Assembly (NCBI GenBank): GCA_033557675.1
Contig: JAWQRM010000170.1
Span: 1 to 27,514 of the forward strand
Source: Coptodactyla brooksi
Taxonomy: Eukaryota > Arthropoda > Insecta > Coleoptera > Scarabaeidae
Direction: 5' to 3'
DNA: 27,514 nt
In this document: piece by piece, positions 1 through 9,545 of the stretch
How the letters are laid out: each line of letters opens with the position of its first letter
Numbering within the stretch: the first letter of the stretch is position 1
The notes under the pieces: generated by a model
What the model saw: only the letters and a program-made list of their open reading frames with translations
The model's database searches: none
What the model was told of the DNA's origin: nothing
Made by a program: the position numbers and the translations under genes

Positions 1-800
1 TTGTAGGGAATTAAATTCTCTATCTGATAAGCTAATGAAACATAGAGCGTTCCATTTAATATTTTCGAGTTTTTTACAATTCAAGATGATAAAACGGTAA
101 CTAAATTTGTGAACACCCTGTATAAGACAGACCGATATAGCTGATGGCGTTTTATTTGAGAATATCTGAAGAATAACCGTACCAATTTTTAACTTTCTAG
201 TTTGATCGATGGCTGAGAAATGCACATTTAAACAACATGGTGATAATTGCTAAAAAAACCTTCAAATTATAATAACTCGACAATTGAAACCACTAGCTAG
301 CAACATGTGTTATCAAAGTCGACATATTTTTGTGTGTAGAATCAGAAGATGTAATAAGAACTATATCGTTCCATTTAATAAATGTGATCTACTTCCGGTA
401 GACCGGAAGTGGCGGCCATCTTAAAAATATTTTAGATTGGAAGATCATGATGTACAACCCTTTCATTATGAATTTCAAAGACGTAGGAGTACTAGAAGTC
501 AAAAAAGTTCTAACGAACCAGTTGCGCGGAAAACCCTGTATATAATATATGATCAAGTACGTAAAATACAATACAAATTATGGAAATATTATATAAAACA
601 TACCATCGATATGAAAAATTTTGTTTGTTTTCCGCAAATTACCAACATTTATTATCCACTTAAATGATACCGAATCTGAATTAGAAAATGGTTTATACAC
701 CAATGATGTTCAAGTTTTCGATTTTGTGATAAGTTTTGTTTTCAATAAGAAAATGATTCCTAAAATAAGAATGTACTAAATTCGACTTCGTACATTCTTT
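1..800. repeat. Interspersed-repeat tract, no gene
   Basis: No coding exon is recognisable. The 14-mer CGTTCCATTTAATA occurs at about 49-62 and again at 366-379. A CCCTGTATA-type motif, common near the ends of insect transposons, follows each (about 113-121 and 534-543). A short perfect palindrome, ACTTCCGGT-AG-ACCGGAAGT, lies at about 391-410. This looks like two pieces of related repeat DNA. The family is not identified, and the short open frames here have no recognisable protein character. Confidence 0.4.
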
Positions 801-805
801 CAACT

Positions 806-1033
806 AGCAATGATCACGAAAATACAGTTGATGCAGGTGCTATTGTTAAATGTAGCAAAACTCGTGCTACAGCTGAGAACCTAATTTTTCCCTGTATTGA
901 AGATGCCGTTCGTTGTGTGCTTCAAGAAGAATATGCGAAACACGAATACCACATTCAAACAATACAATATCTCGAAGAGTTCTGGAGTTGCCTGATAATG
1001 TTGAGGAGATGTTACTAATTTTGCTCGTTACCA
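806..1033 (+). pseudogene. hAT-type (ZBED5/FAM200-like) transposase fragment, frameshifted
   Basis: One frame reads ...CSKTRATAENLIFPCIEDAV, then a stretch ending EEYAKHE. A shifted frame at about 970-1030 reads NNTISRRVLELPDNVEEML. The pattern 'kphtigE-LilPc-kD-v-.ml' followed by 'lSNnTisRRi.el..dvEe.L' is typical of the ZBED5/FAM200/SCAND3 group of hAT-derived transposases. Only this N-terminal-to-middle section remains, and the two halves lie in different frames, so it is a dead fragment. The catalytic core and the C-terminal dimerisation region are absent. Assignment is by motif memory, not by a search. Confidence 0.5.
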
Positions 1034-1150
1034 CTTTAAAGAAAATGACATTTAGTTGATCTAATTGTTATGTACCTCCTAAATTTCTCCCCTGCAATAT
1101 TGTCTCTTAGCCATAAAACGTTCAATGCAAAATTTACCAGTCAAAATGGC

Positions 1151-1296
1151 CTTCAAAGTTTGCTAATGAAAATGAAAAAGTTACGCTTCTTAGAAACTTA
1201 AATAACAATGAAAGGGTGATTTAACACAGCTAATTTTTTTATTTTAGTTAGGTATCATAAAGTACTCACATTAAATAAAGTAAGAGTTTCGAAAAT
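1151..1296 (+). repeat. Left terminal inverted repeat of unknown element, copy 1
   Basis: Aligns in reverse complement with 3181-3336 over about 140 bp, with scattered mismatches and a small length difference. Conserved blocks include GAAACTTAAATAACAATGA, TAATTTTTTTATT and ATCATAAAGTA. This arm is largely missing from copy 2, which keeps only the outermost bases before diverging. Confidence 0.6.
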
Positions 1297-1614
1297 GGTA
1301 TCCTTATTTTTTATGAATTTTTACAAATTGAAATATTTTAATGTTTGGAACGTTTAAACCATGCTATGAATTTTTGAATGTAAGGAAATAATGTGCATCA
1401 ATGCTACAATTAATCTAATAACTGTTACCCAATCTAATGGGTTAATTGGCTAACTTTGAAAAATTATAAATTATATTGAGTTAAGATTATATATCGATGC
1501 ACATCAATTGGATATACATCAATTTAAAATTTAAATCAAAATGAATGTATTGTTTAGGCCTACACAAGAATATAATACAGAGGGTTGAGGATTTTGGAAC
1601 CTTTGGCTTAATAG

Positions 1615-1690
1615 CATGGTTTAAACGATTATCACCACTACACCAACACCGATTCGGTTTGGTGTAGTGGTAACAATCGTTTAAACCATG
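1615..1690. repeat. 32-bp-arm palindrome with tRNA A-box-like sequence
   Basis: Left arm begins CATGGTTTAAACGATT (1615) and right arm ends AATCGTTTAAACCATG (1690). The arms pair over about 32 bp with two mismatches around a loop of about 12 nt. The right arm contains TGGTGTAGTGG, a perfect match to the RNA polymerase III A-box pattern TRGYNNANNNG and typical of Asp/Glu tRNAs. Copy 2 of the surrounding element lacks the unit. The bases TAATACARAG flank it on both sides, as a target duplication would. A related inverted sequence lies at about 1352-1368. Confidence 0.6.
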
Positions 1691-2124
1691 TAATACAAAG
1701 ATTAAAAACCTATAGAGTGTAATATGAACTATAGTAGTATGAGAGTGTAAACGAAAGTAATATTAAACATAGCAAAATAAATTCAGTTTCGCAAGCTCTG
1801 TATATGTAGATGAGTTTAACCCATAAGATCGGCCTGAGTAAAGGAGCTCAGGACACAGGTCTGTACAGGAGTTGAAGCCTCCACTACACTTGCGCCTAGT
1901 CTTGCAGGACAAGTCAGTTCACAACCTTCTTGTAGTGTAGATGTATTCTTTATTTTAGTGTCACCTATTTCTAGTGTCTCATAATGACTGGAGTTATGTT
2001 AAGAGATAAATATATAAATAAGTTATAAACATATTTCTCTTGAAGACTGTTATTCTGTAGCAGTTATTTATATTTTTTTGTAAGACTGGTTTTTTAAATA
2101 AAATGGAATTTTTTTTTAAATAAA

Positions 2125-2814
2125 ATGGATGAACAGTGCTTTATTGGGCAAAACTTAAAACATTTAAATGACTTTGAAGAAAATATTCAAAAGTTACTTA
2201 AACTTGGGATAAGCTCTTCTGTTTCATCAATCTGTGAGTATCATGAAAGAAAATACGTATTGAAGTACAACCATATTTACTAAACAAATTACTAAGGGTA
2301 TAAGAGAAATAAAACTGGAACATTTGTCCGTGTTAAGTGCCAGTGATTCTTCAGTAGAACAAAGCGTAATTCCTAAATAGCTTTTTATATTGAAACACTT
2401 AAACCCAGATTTGAAAACTGCGTACCAATAAAAGGAATAAGACAATTTCATAAATGCCATGGCATTGCAGAGAACATAGTTAGGTGCTGTGTAACAGCAG
2501 AAAGAGCATCATTTATGAAGATCATTGTTAGCAAAATGTTACATTTTTAACATTGAAAATGAATGATATAGTGGCGTTACATGATGGACAGTAAAAATAA
2601 GTAAAACAAATATGTATTTGTGCATGTTTATCAGCCTGCTGGACCAAGAATGTTATTCAAGAAATTTGGTAGTGATCGAGTTTGGGTCCCCTGGAAGAAT
2701 ATATTAAGAAAACTTTCAGAACTTGAACTTACCACACCAATAGGGAGGTCTTATTCGATTTCACAAAACCTATCTGAAGAAATTAGTATGCTTCTTAACA
2801 ATCACTTGGATTAG
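2125..2814 (+). pseudogene. Broken ORF of unknown transposon, copy 1
   Basis: Starts with ATG giving MDEQC, as in copy 2 at 19778. It lacks the segment after that present in copy 2, carries a further internal deletion around 2275-2380, and is split by stops. The best-preserved part (about 2620-2814) encodes a 64-residue stretch with HVYQPAGPRM and RVWVPWKNILRKL, and matches copy 2 almost exactly. A preceding segment (about 2390-2550) reads ETLKPRFENCVPIKGIRQFH and also matches. The family is not one I can name. High identity between the two copies suggests fairly recent spread despite the broken frame. Confidence 0.5.
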
Positions 2815-3180
2815 AAAGCACATCAAAAGTCTAATTATAATTATTATAAATATTTTACTTGTTTAGTTATAAAAACAATAGGCCTACATGTAAATTTTGC
2901 TTATGTTATGTGTTTTTGAGTATTATAAATTACTATAACTCAATATATAACTACACTTTATCAAATGTAGCAAATGACACATTTGATTGGGTAATTGTAA
3001 TTAGATTAATTGTGGCAATAATGCATATTATTTCCTTATATTCAAAAATTCATAATATAGTGCAGAATCAAATATTAAAGTTGAAATTTTTACTCTGCTT
3101 TGATATCACTTAAATGTACATAATGTGTAAAAATCATGTTTATATATATATATATTTTTATAAATAATTTTTAAAAACAT

Positions 3181-3336
3181 TTTCAAAGCTCTTACTCTAT
3201 TTAAAGTGACTACTTTATGATTAAAGTGACTATATAACTGGAATAAAAAAATTAACTGTGATAAATTACCCCCTCATTGTTATTTAAGGTTCTATAAAGT
3301 GGAATTTTTCAATTTTCATCATCAAAGTTTTATGGC
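3181..3336 (-). repeat. Right terminal inverted repeat of unknown element, copy 1
   Basis: Reverse-complement partner of 1151-1296. Copy 2 keeps only the innermost part (around 21480-21510, TTTTCAAAGTTCTTACTC) and then diverges, so the outer end is preserved only here. Confidence 0.6.
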
Positions 3337-3502
3337 ATTGTAATGTTGTAGAGGTGAAGTTTCTGAAGAAAAATTATCCTGTCTAGAGATAATCAATTTA
3401 AAGCTAATGTTTTCAAAATGAAAATTGATGCGCGCTCCCAAATAAAAATGGCTGCCGCTCATGAAGGATGTGAGGTAAATTTTTTTTTTTTAACTATTTT
3501 GA

Positions 3503-4510
3503 GCGCTTCCTAAACTGGAAGAGATCATTAACAGTCTCGAATTTATTCATAAAACTCGAGCGAAGCTCAATGAGGAAGCGATGATCTCCGCATGAGTTTC
3601 TCAGCGACCACGGACTAACTCTGTGCCGGATGTTGGCAGAAGTAAGAGAAGAGTCAAAACTCCACAGCAGCCCTCACAAGAAGGCCTCAAAAGATCGAGG
3701 CAAGAAGAGTCGAAGACTGAGATCGAGTGGACTGAGGTCGTCAATAAGAAGAAGAAGAGGGAGAAACAGGCGAAGAAGGAGTCCACATCGCCGAAACAGA
3801 AGAATACGAGCAAACCGGAGAAAAGGCGGAGAGCAAGAACAAAGTCAGACGCGATTCTCCCAAAACCTGCGCAGGGTAAAACCTACGTAGATGTCGTGGG
3901 AGCCATCCACCAGCACATCGATACCACCACAGCTAGAGTAAATGTGAAATTGGTCGGGCAGACAAGAACAGGACAAGTTCCCCTGGAATTAAGGAAAACC
4001 TCTGCAGAAGTCAGGATTTCTTTTGCCGATGCCCTGAAGGAAGCAGTAGGTAATTCAGGCAGCATAAGAGAACAGATTTCCAGAGCCACTCTGGAGATAA
4101 GGGACTGTGATTGCTGGACAACAGTAACGGAGGTTGAGGAGGCCCTGAAGAGGACTATACCAGGCTATAGAGGGAAAATAGAAGTCAAAATGACCAGGCC
4201 AAACGTAAGAAAGCAGCGCTTGGTCATAGTTTAAATAGAGATGACGGTAGCCGAGCAACTCCTTCAAGCTGGCTGATTATTGGTTGGCTTTGTCAGTTGC
4301 AGGATCAGACGAGGAATGGAGATCAGGTGATGTTACTGCTGCCTTGACTATGGACATTATAGTATCTCATGCAAGGGCCCGGATCAAAGCAAGCTATGTT
4401 ACTTCTGCGGCACTGTGGAGCACAAACTGAAGGATTGTAAGACTGCAGAATCTTCGTGCTTTTTGTGCTCTCCGAATAATCGCGATAGCAGGAAACACTT
4501 GTGTACATAG
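3503..4510 (+). pseudogene. R1/I-type non-LTR retrotransposon ORF1 (Gag-like) remnant
   Basis: A single frame runs through the whole interval, interrupted by in-frame stops: TGA at 3593 and, between about 4231 and 4337, TAA, TGA and TGA. From N to C it has a charged, helical start (PKLEEIINSLEF), a very basic Lys/Arg-rich part (about 3640-3850), and a Gag-like domain with EVRISFADALKEA and ATLEIRDCD. Two CX2CX4HX4C zinc knuckles follow (about 4337-4378 and 4397-4438), then a third Cys-His cluster. This order is the hallmark of R1/I-clade ORF1. No endonuclease or reverse transcriptase ORF follows; the frame ends at a foldback at 4510. Base composition is clearly richer in GC than its surroundings. 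Confidence 0.8.
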
Positions 4511-4562
4511 TGTAAATATATAAAAAATCAAAATATTGTTTTGATTTTTTATATGTTTACAC
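4510..4562. repeat. 24-bp-arm foldback at the end of the ORF1 remnant
   Basis: Left arm 4510-4533 (starts GTGTAAATATATAAAA) pairs with 4539-4562 (ends TATATGTTTACAC), with two adjacent mismatches and a 5-nt loop TATTG. The retrotransposon ORF1 frame stops at its left edge, so this may be the end of a separate insertion or a repair scar. Confidence 0.7.
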
Positions 4563-5366
4563 CAAACATTTTTCAGATGTTTTGATTTTTTTTCAAAAAA
4601 AGTGGACAAGCAACCATCTTTATTTTTTGACCCTATACATATAACTTCATGTAACATAAGATATTGCTGCATCAACAGGCAAAGTCTAGCATATAAATAC
4701 CTTCATAGTGAATTAAAAATTGTTCTTTATAAAGTTTTGGTTAATTTTATAAAGTTAAAGTCCACAAGCTCGAACATTTTCAAAGCTTTGCAGAGAGCAA
4801 TAAATAGTCTTCATTATAATGTATAGTTTTCTTGTGATAAAGTTCCTACCTAGCCATTTAAACACAGACATTTTTCAACTTATCAGATATTTTCTCATGC
4901 ATCATATCATAAACAAACAATCTAATTTTAGTACTTCAGAATTGCTAGATAACGGTTTTCAATCATTCTATGATAAACTAATTGACTTTTGGAGATCTTC
5001 AAAAATGTATTTGAAATATAGCATAATTTCTTATTCGGTAACAAACTTTGTCTCTCCTGGGAAATAAGCAAGAAATATGTGGACATTTGAAATTTTCTCC
5101 TTTCATCAGTTCTTGATAAATACTCATACAAATCAGAAGAAGAAAACAATTGATTTGCAAATCATTTTAAAAAAGAATACTTGAGGACAGCTAAAGTATC
5201 AGTCAAGGAAGAAGAGTAGTTCAAAGGAAAGTTTCTTATTAACTTTTGATAGTGCGTTTAAATTTCTGTTATCATTTACAAGAACAAAAGAGCTGGTAGA
5301 GTTTGATACATATTTAAAAATATGGAAAATATGTGTAAATCATGGCTAATCTACATTTTATTTTAC
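4563..5366 (+). other. Gene-free tract with decayed unidentified coding-like frames
   Basis: Two overlapping plus-strand open frames (4602-4826 and 4819-5067) read like neighbouring pieces of one protein, with FKALQRAINSLHYNV running into FLVIKFLPSHLNTDIFQL. A third frame continues the coding-like texture to about 5330. That suggests a frameshifted transposase-like pseudogene, but no diagnostic motif is recognised. No PARP1 exon is visible here on the minus strand, so this stretch is taken to be PARP1 intron. Confidence 0.3.
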
Positions 5367-5838
5367 CTCATCTTTCAAAATTTTCTGTTCGCATCCACGA
5401 CAAGCGGCTCGCCCGGATTTGGCGTATTCAATACAAAAATCCTTTAGTCCGTTGGCGCTGGCCGCGTCTCGTTTCTTGCCTTTTTTACTTGGCACAACTG
5501 CAGAACTACCAGATGCTCCAGCTAACGTATTCAATCAATCACATTATTATGGACGAACTCCTATACCTATACTGGTTTTACTTACATTCAACTTTTTGCT
5601 TAATTAGTTCTTGATCATCGTTTCGCAACGTCTCGTAGAACTCTATATCATCTACCGTTTTGGGCCTCTGTTTACTGAAGAAGCACATATGGTGATACCA
5701 ATTCGGTATTTTAGCGTCGAATTTTGGCGCCTGAACCATAACGGCTAATCTTAAACTGCCCTGTCCTATAGGGGATTTGCACCCTTTACAAGACGATCGA
5801 CCGCTTTTTGCGTATTCAGCTTTGTATGGAAGATCCAT
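5367..5838 (-). CDS. PARP1: Poly(ADP-ribose) polymerase 1, N-terminal exons 1-2 (partial)
   Basis: Nuclear DNA-break sensor that makes poly(ADP-ribose) from NAD+. Exon 1 is 5838-5586 (84 codons plus 1 nt). The ATG at 5838 gives MDLPYKAEYAKSGR, the usual start of zinc finger 1; an upstream TTG-initiated extension is not needed. The finger 1 ligands are C17, C20, H49 and C52, within SCKGC and NWYHHMC. A 64-nt intron (5585-5522, GTAAGT...TTAG) joins exon 2 (5521-5367). Exon 2 carries a basic linker with KKGKKR, probably nuclear-localising, then the start of zinc finger 2 (IEYAKSGRAACRGC, C125 and C128), and ends at donor GTAAAA. Finger 2's second half, zinc finger 3, BRCT, WGR and the catalytic domain were not found leftward to position 1. 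Either intron 2 exceeds 5.3 kb or this copy is truncated. Both exons are intact, which favours a live gene. Confidence 0.88.
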
Positions 5839-6638
5839 CTTCAAGATGCACCACAAAACACTCAACTAAACTTTAACGGTACAACTAATCAACCACTTAC
5901 GTATCGAGAAGCTGACAGAATTAACCGGTACAAGTTGATGCTTGTCTACTAATACGTGTTCCCGCGATAACTTAGGGAATTTAGTGCGGTACACGGTCAA
6001 CACTGTTATTTATTGGGTAAGACTCGACATATACAATAAAATTTTGGGTTTAATTATAAAATGTCCAACCAATTTTAACTGGGTTTATAGACAGACATTG
6101 CATTATTATTTCTAAACTGTTTTATTTAACGTACTTTACATTAAAAATCAATGTCGTACATTTAGTTAACAATTTTTTAAGTTTCAAAAATGTGCTGCAG
6201 GTCTAATTTCCAGTTATTCAATTTTACATTAGTAGGACTGCCAACACTGCGTCGATGCTGCACAAAAAAAATTAGTAGCCAGAAATAGCGAATAAAAAAC
6301 AGGTCAATGTTATGAAAAGAAGTAAAAATGTACTAAAATTATATTTTATTTTATTAAGATTGAGGAACCATTTTATTTTATTTTATTTCCAGATTTAAAT
6401 GCATTATTTTCCGTATTCGACATAAATGTGTTTGGATGATTTTCGCGTGTATGGATATTGCATAACCCGAAGTCTTTGGGCGAAAGTGACACTGTTGGCA
6501 AATCTGAACAATAACTATAATTATTTATAAACCATTCGCAATTTTTTTATCTTTAAGGACACGGATCTTTATTACAATAGAATTAAATGATCTTATAAAA
6601 TTTTAGAGTTATAAATACATAATAATACGTAAAAGTGA
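5839..6638. other. PARP1 upstream region, no gene seen
   Basis: AT-rich sequence between the PARP1 start codon and the pogo-like element. No exon, RNA gene or clear promoter motif is seen. The PARP1 promoter and 5' UTR should lie in the right-hand neighbourhood of 5839. Confidence 0.4.
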
Positions 6639-6640
6639 TA

Positions 6641-7651
6641 CAGTGCAACCGCGATTATCCGAGCTAATTGGGACCGCTAGTACCTCGGATATCGGAAATT
6701 TCAGTTAATAGAAATTGTGTATAAAACCTTGCTGTGCTCGCGAATTTAACATCTCTTAGAATAAAAAAAAAACAATAGAACGTTTATTAAATGATAAAAA
6801 TAAACATATATAAAGTTATGCTTCAGGCTGTGGCATGGACAGTGAACTAAAAAATCTGGTCTTTTTAATTTTATAGATAATATAAAGAATATTAACTGCT
6901 ACAACAGCGTTTTAGTTTCCTTTGACATTACTAATCTTTATATTATTGTTTCCACATTCTTTGGTAAAAGATATTTTCCAAAATCACTTTAAATGTCTAG
7001 AAGCTTCCATAGGATTATTTAACATTCTAAAATTAATTATAAATAAAAATTACTGTAACGTCAATGGATCATTTTACCAATTGAACGATGGACTACCTAT
7101 GGGGATGCCATTGTCCGGTTTATTATCAGATATTTATAATAATTGCATAAAAAATATTTTTATCATGAACAATAGCAATCCACATTTTAAAAACATAATT
7201 AAATGGGTAAGGTATGTGGATGACATATTTTGTATTTGGAGAGGAAACTTGTACTATAATTTCATTAATAATATTAATCATAAATTAAAATTTACAAAAG
7301 AAATTGAAACAAATCATACTCTAAACTTCTTGGACTTAACATTGAGCAAAGTTAAAAACAAATTCCATTTTGACATATACTGTAAATCCACTTCTCTTCC
7401 TATGGTTATTCCATACAACTCTGAACATCCCTTAGAGCACAAACTTTCTGCCTTTCGTTTTTTCTTTAAACGAACCTATGGATATCCCCTTAACAAAGAA
7501 AATAAAAGGAAAGAGTTGGTTTACATTTATAAATTAGCTAACCAATTTGGCTTTCCAATAAAATGTATGGAAACTTGATTATCGAGTTCGTTATCGGCTC
7601 GGTTAACAGAAACCTCGATTAATCGAAGCTCGGATAATCGAGGTTCTACTG
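6641..7651. mobile_element. pogo/Tigger-like element with TA duplication, carrying a Penelope RT fragment
   Basis: The left end reads CAGTGCAACCGCGATTATCC and the reverse complement of the right end reads CAGTAGAACCTCGATTATCC. Repeats starting CAGT(A/G)-ACCTCGATTATCCGA are typical of pogo/Tigger transposons. TA lies directly outside both ends (6639-6640 and 7652-7653), the target duplication of this superfamily. The element is 1,011 bp. No pogo transposase is visible inside; the interior is mostly a Penelope-like reverse transcriptase fragment on the plus strand. Confidence 0.75.
6846..7575 (+). pseudogene. Penelope-like reverse transcriptase fragment
   Basis: The first frame (6846 to about 6945) reads LVSFDITNLY, the Penelope/RT motif holding the first catalytic aspartate. 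After a frameshift the main open frame (from about 6960) shows LNDGLPMGMPLSGLLSDIY (RT motif with QG-PMG-PLS), then WVRYVDDIFCIW, the YVDD active-site box. It continues with LKFTKEIETNHTLNFLDLTL and a C-terminal section with SEHPLEHKLSAFRFFFKRTYGYP. The FTxExE...LxFLDL pattern and HP-xHK motif are characteristic of Penelope-like elements. The fragment lacks the N-terminal part and the GIY-YIG endonuclease. It runs directly into the pogo-type right end at about 7572. Confidence 0.8.
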
Positions 7652-7653
7652 TA

Positions 7654-8784
7654 CGTTTAAGCATTCGTAGAAAAAATAATTTTGATAATGAATCGTGTCT
7701 TGAAGGCGAAGTCCACTTTTTATTTTTTCGCAGTCACAAATACAATACTAATTTTATATCTTATATCTATTACAACATTGTTTTTCTTATTGTCGAATTA
7801 AAAGTAAAATACAATATGTAATATTAATAATATATTCATAAAAAGGACAAATATAATATTTACATATTTTTTAATTTCTCATGTTGACATTTTGGTATAT
7901 CTTGATATTGATATTGATTTTGGTATATCCTCTTATATTTTACAATAAAACATATTTTTGAAATCTACATTAAATTGTTAGTTTAAACACCATAAGGATA
8001 ATACATGCTTGAAATCAACTATTCTCGGGTTATAAGCATTATTGGAAAAAATACAATACTACCACCCTTTAACGGTATTTATTCTGAAACTCTGTTAGTT
8101 TATTTTAGAAAAAAAAAAAAACTTTTCAAATAAATGTTGCATCAGATCGAGGTCTTCATAATTCATAACTATTTCCAAATATATAGGTTGTTTAATTTAT
8201 TGTAAATACTACCCAACTTCAGATTTTTAAATACAACGCCTCAATATCATTACATTTGATCATTACAGGCCTAATCGCACAATTTTTATGTTATTTGACA
8301 TTTTTGAAAAAATATGAATATTTTTGAAATTTGGGTTTTTGTTGAATTAAAATGCTATATTAATTCTAAAACGTAATTTAATAAAAAGTAGTTAGATACG
8401 CTTATTTAGATCAGATTAACTTATATGCAAGATATAGTTTTAGTAAGTCTAATACAAGAACTAACAATCTATTTACATTATTTACTAGGTCAATAATAAT
8501 AATGTTGCATTGCACTGTATCTGTATAATATTTGAAGATTTTTGATAAAAAGTGTACTTTCTAAGATCAAGAACTTCTAAATAAGATAAATGTGCCAATA
8601 AGCGATAGCTAAAGAATATGGTTAACAATTGAAACTACATTACTTCTTAGTAACTGGTAAACTGTCTATAGTCTCCTTTTAATTAGTCTTCAAATGTGCG
8701 GTATTTTCAAAGTTATTAAGTCAATCTTTTGTATTAATGACAATGTCACCTATAATAAAGGACTTTTAATTTAAAACCATAGCC
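7654..8784. other. Gene-free AT-rich tract
   Basis: No exon or transposase is recognised. A short imperfect local repeat of GATATTGATATTGATTTTGG type occurs around 7880-7930. Otherwise featureless A/T-rich sequence. Confidence 0.4.
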
Positions 8785-9545
8785 GAAGTGAGTGCGAATG
8801 TTGACGGAAGTCCTTTCACCTCCATTCGTCATTTCAATTCAATTTTGAATCAGCATTTGCATGCTTGCAAGATCCAGTTGACACAAAAACTAAAGCCAGC
8901 AGATCAAGTGCAGCGCCATACATTCGCCAATTGGATATTGGAGCATCAAAGAATTGGTGATGAGTTTTCGAAGTAAATAGTGTTTGGTGATGAGGGATAT
9001 TTTCAACTTAATGGCTACGTGAATACACAAAACTGTCGAATTTGGGAGACTGAAAATCCACATGTGATCCAATAGCTTCCGATGAATCTGTCACGAGTCA
9101 CTGTTTGGTGTGGATTTTGGGTTGGGGGAGTGATTGGATCATACTTTTTTTGAGAATGTTGCTGGAAATGCGGTTACCGTCAATGGGGTTCCTTATCGTC
9201 ACACGAATCAACTTTTTATGGAATGTATTGAATGGCAGGACTTGGAAGACATATTCTTTCAACAAGATGGTGCAACCTGCCATACTGCGGATGAAACAAT
9301 GCAGTTATAGCAGACAAAATTTCATGGTCATCAGTGAACTTCTTTCACTGGGGTTTTCTGAAAGAAAAAGTATATGCTAATGATCCACAGACCATCCCCA
9401 CGCGTAAGGAAGAAATTGGCCCCACCTAATGAAATTAGTTTGTAATTATGAAAATATGTTATTGAAAATTTTCGCAAAAGAACGAATGTTTCAAACAGGG
9501 TCCAGGCAGCCACTGATCAGATATTCAGTTTCACACATCACCTCC
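8785..9545 (+). pseudogene. Decayed mariner/Tc1-type transposase
   Basis: The first part (8788-8976) reads LTQKLKPADQVQRHTFANWI. The frame then continues IVFGDEGYFQLNGYVNTQNC (first catalytic Asp in GDE) and RVTVWCGFWVGGVIG. A shifted frame gives DIFFQQDGATCHTA (second Asp in QDGA) and another ends FHWGFLKEKVYANDPQTIP. The order and motifs are those of the widespread insect mariner-like transposase with WxxENP and WCGFWxGGVIGPYFF. The segment with the third catalytic residue (normally before the DxTPxD motif) is deleted between about 9335 and 9345. Several stops and frameshifts show it is inactive. Terminal repeats were not located. Confidence 0.75.

Larger units (their letters stand above)
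1123..3340 (+). mobile_element. Long-TIR DNA element of unrecognised family, copy 1
   Basis: Two observations define the element. First, the ends form a long imperfect inverted repeat: about 1151-1296 reads as the reverse complement of about 3181-3336, including the shared block TTAAATAACAATGA. Second, most of the interior recurs in the same orientation at about 19076-21430, inside CFAP52 intron 2. Homology between the copies starts near 1123 with AATGCAAAATTTAC. Inside is a broken plus-strand reading frame (2125-2814). A nested foldback of about 100 bp (near 1580-1700) is absent from copy 2. No target-site duplication could be fixed. The superfamily is not recognised. Confidence 0.6.

Noticed and set aside
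3138..3155. TA dinucleotide run as a microsatellite of note
   Set aside because: Short and ordinary for this base composition.
3601..3813. Minus-strand frame rich in Leu, Phe and Ser
   Set aside because: Complement of the Lys/Arg-rich part of the R1-type ORF1.
4602..5067. P-element/THAP9-like transposase
   Set aside because: Considered because of the Lys/Ile-rich frames, but no THAP domain or diagnostic motif is visible, so only an unidentified coding-like tract is reported.
5342..5614. Two plus-strand frames
   Set aside because: Antisense shadows of PARP1 exon 2.
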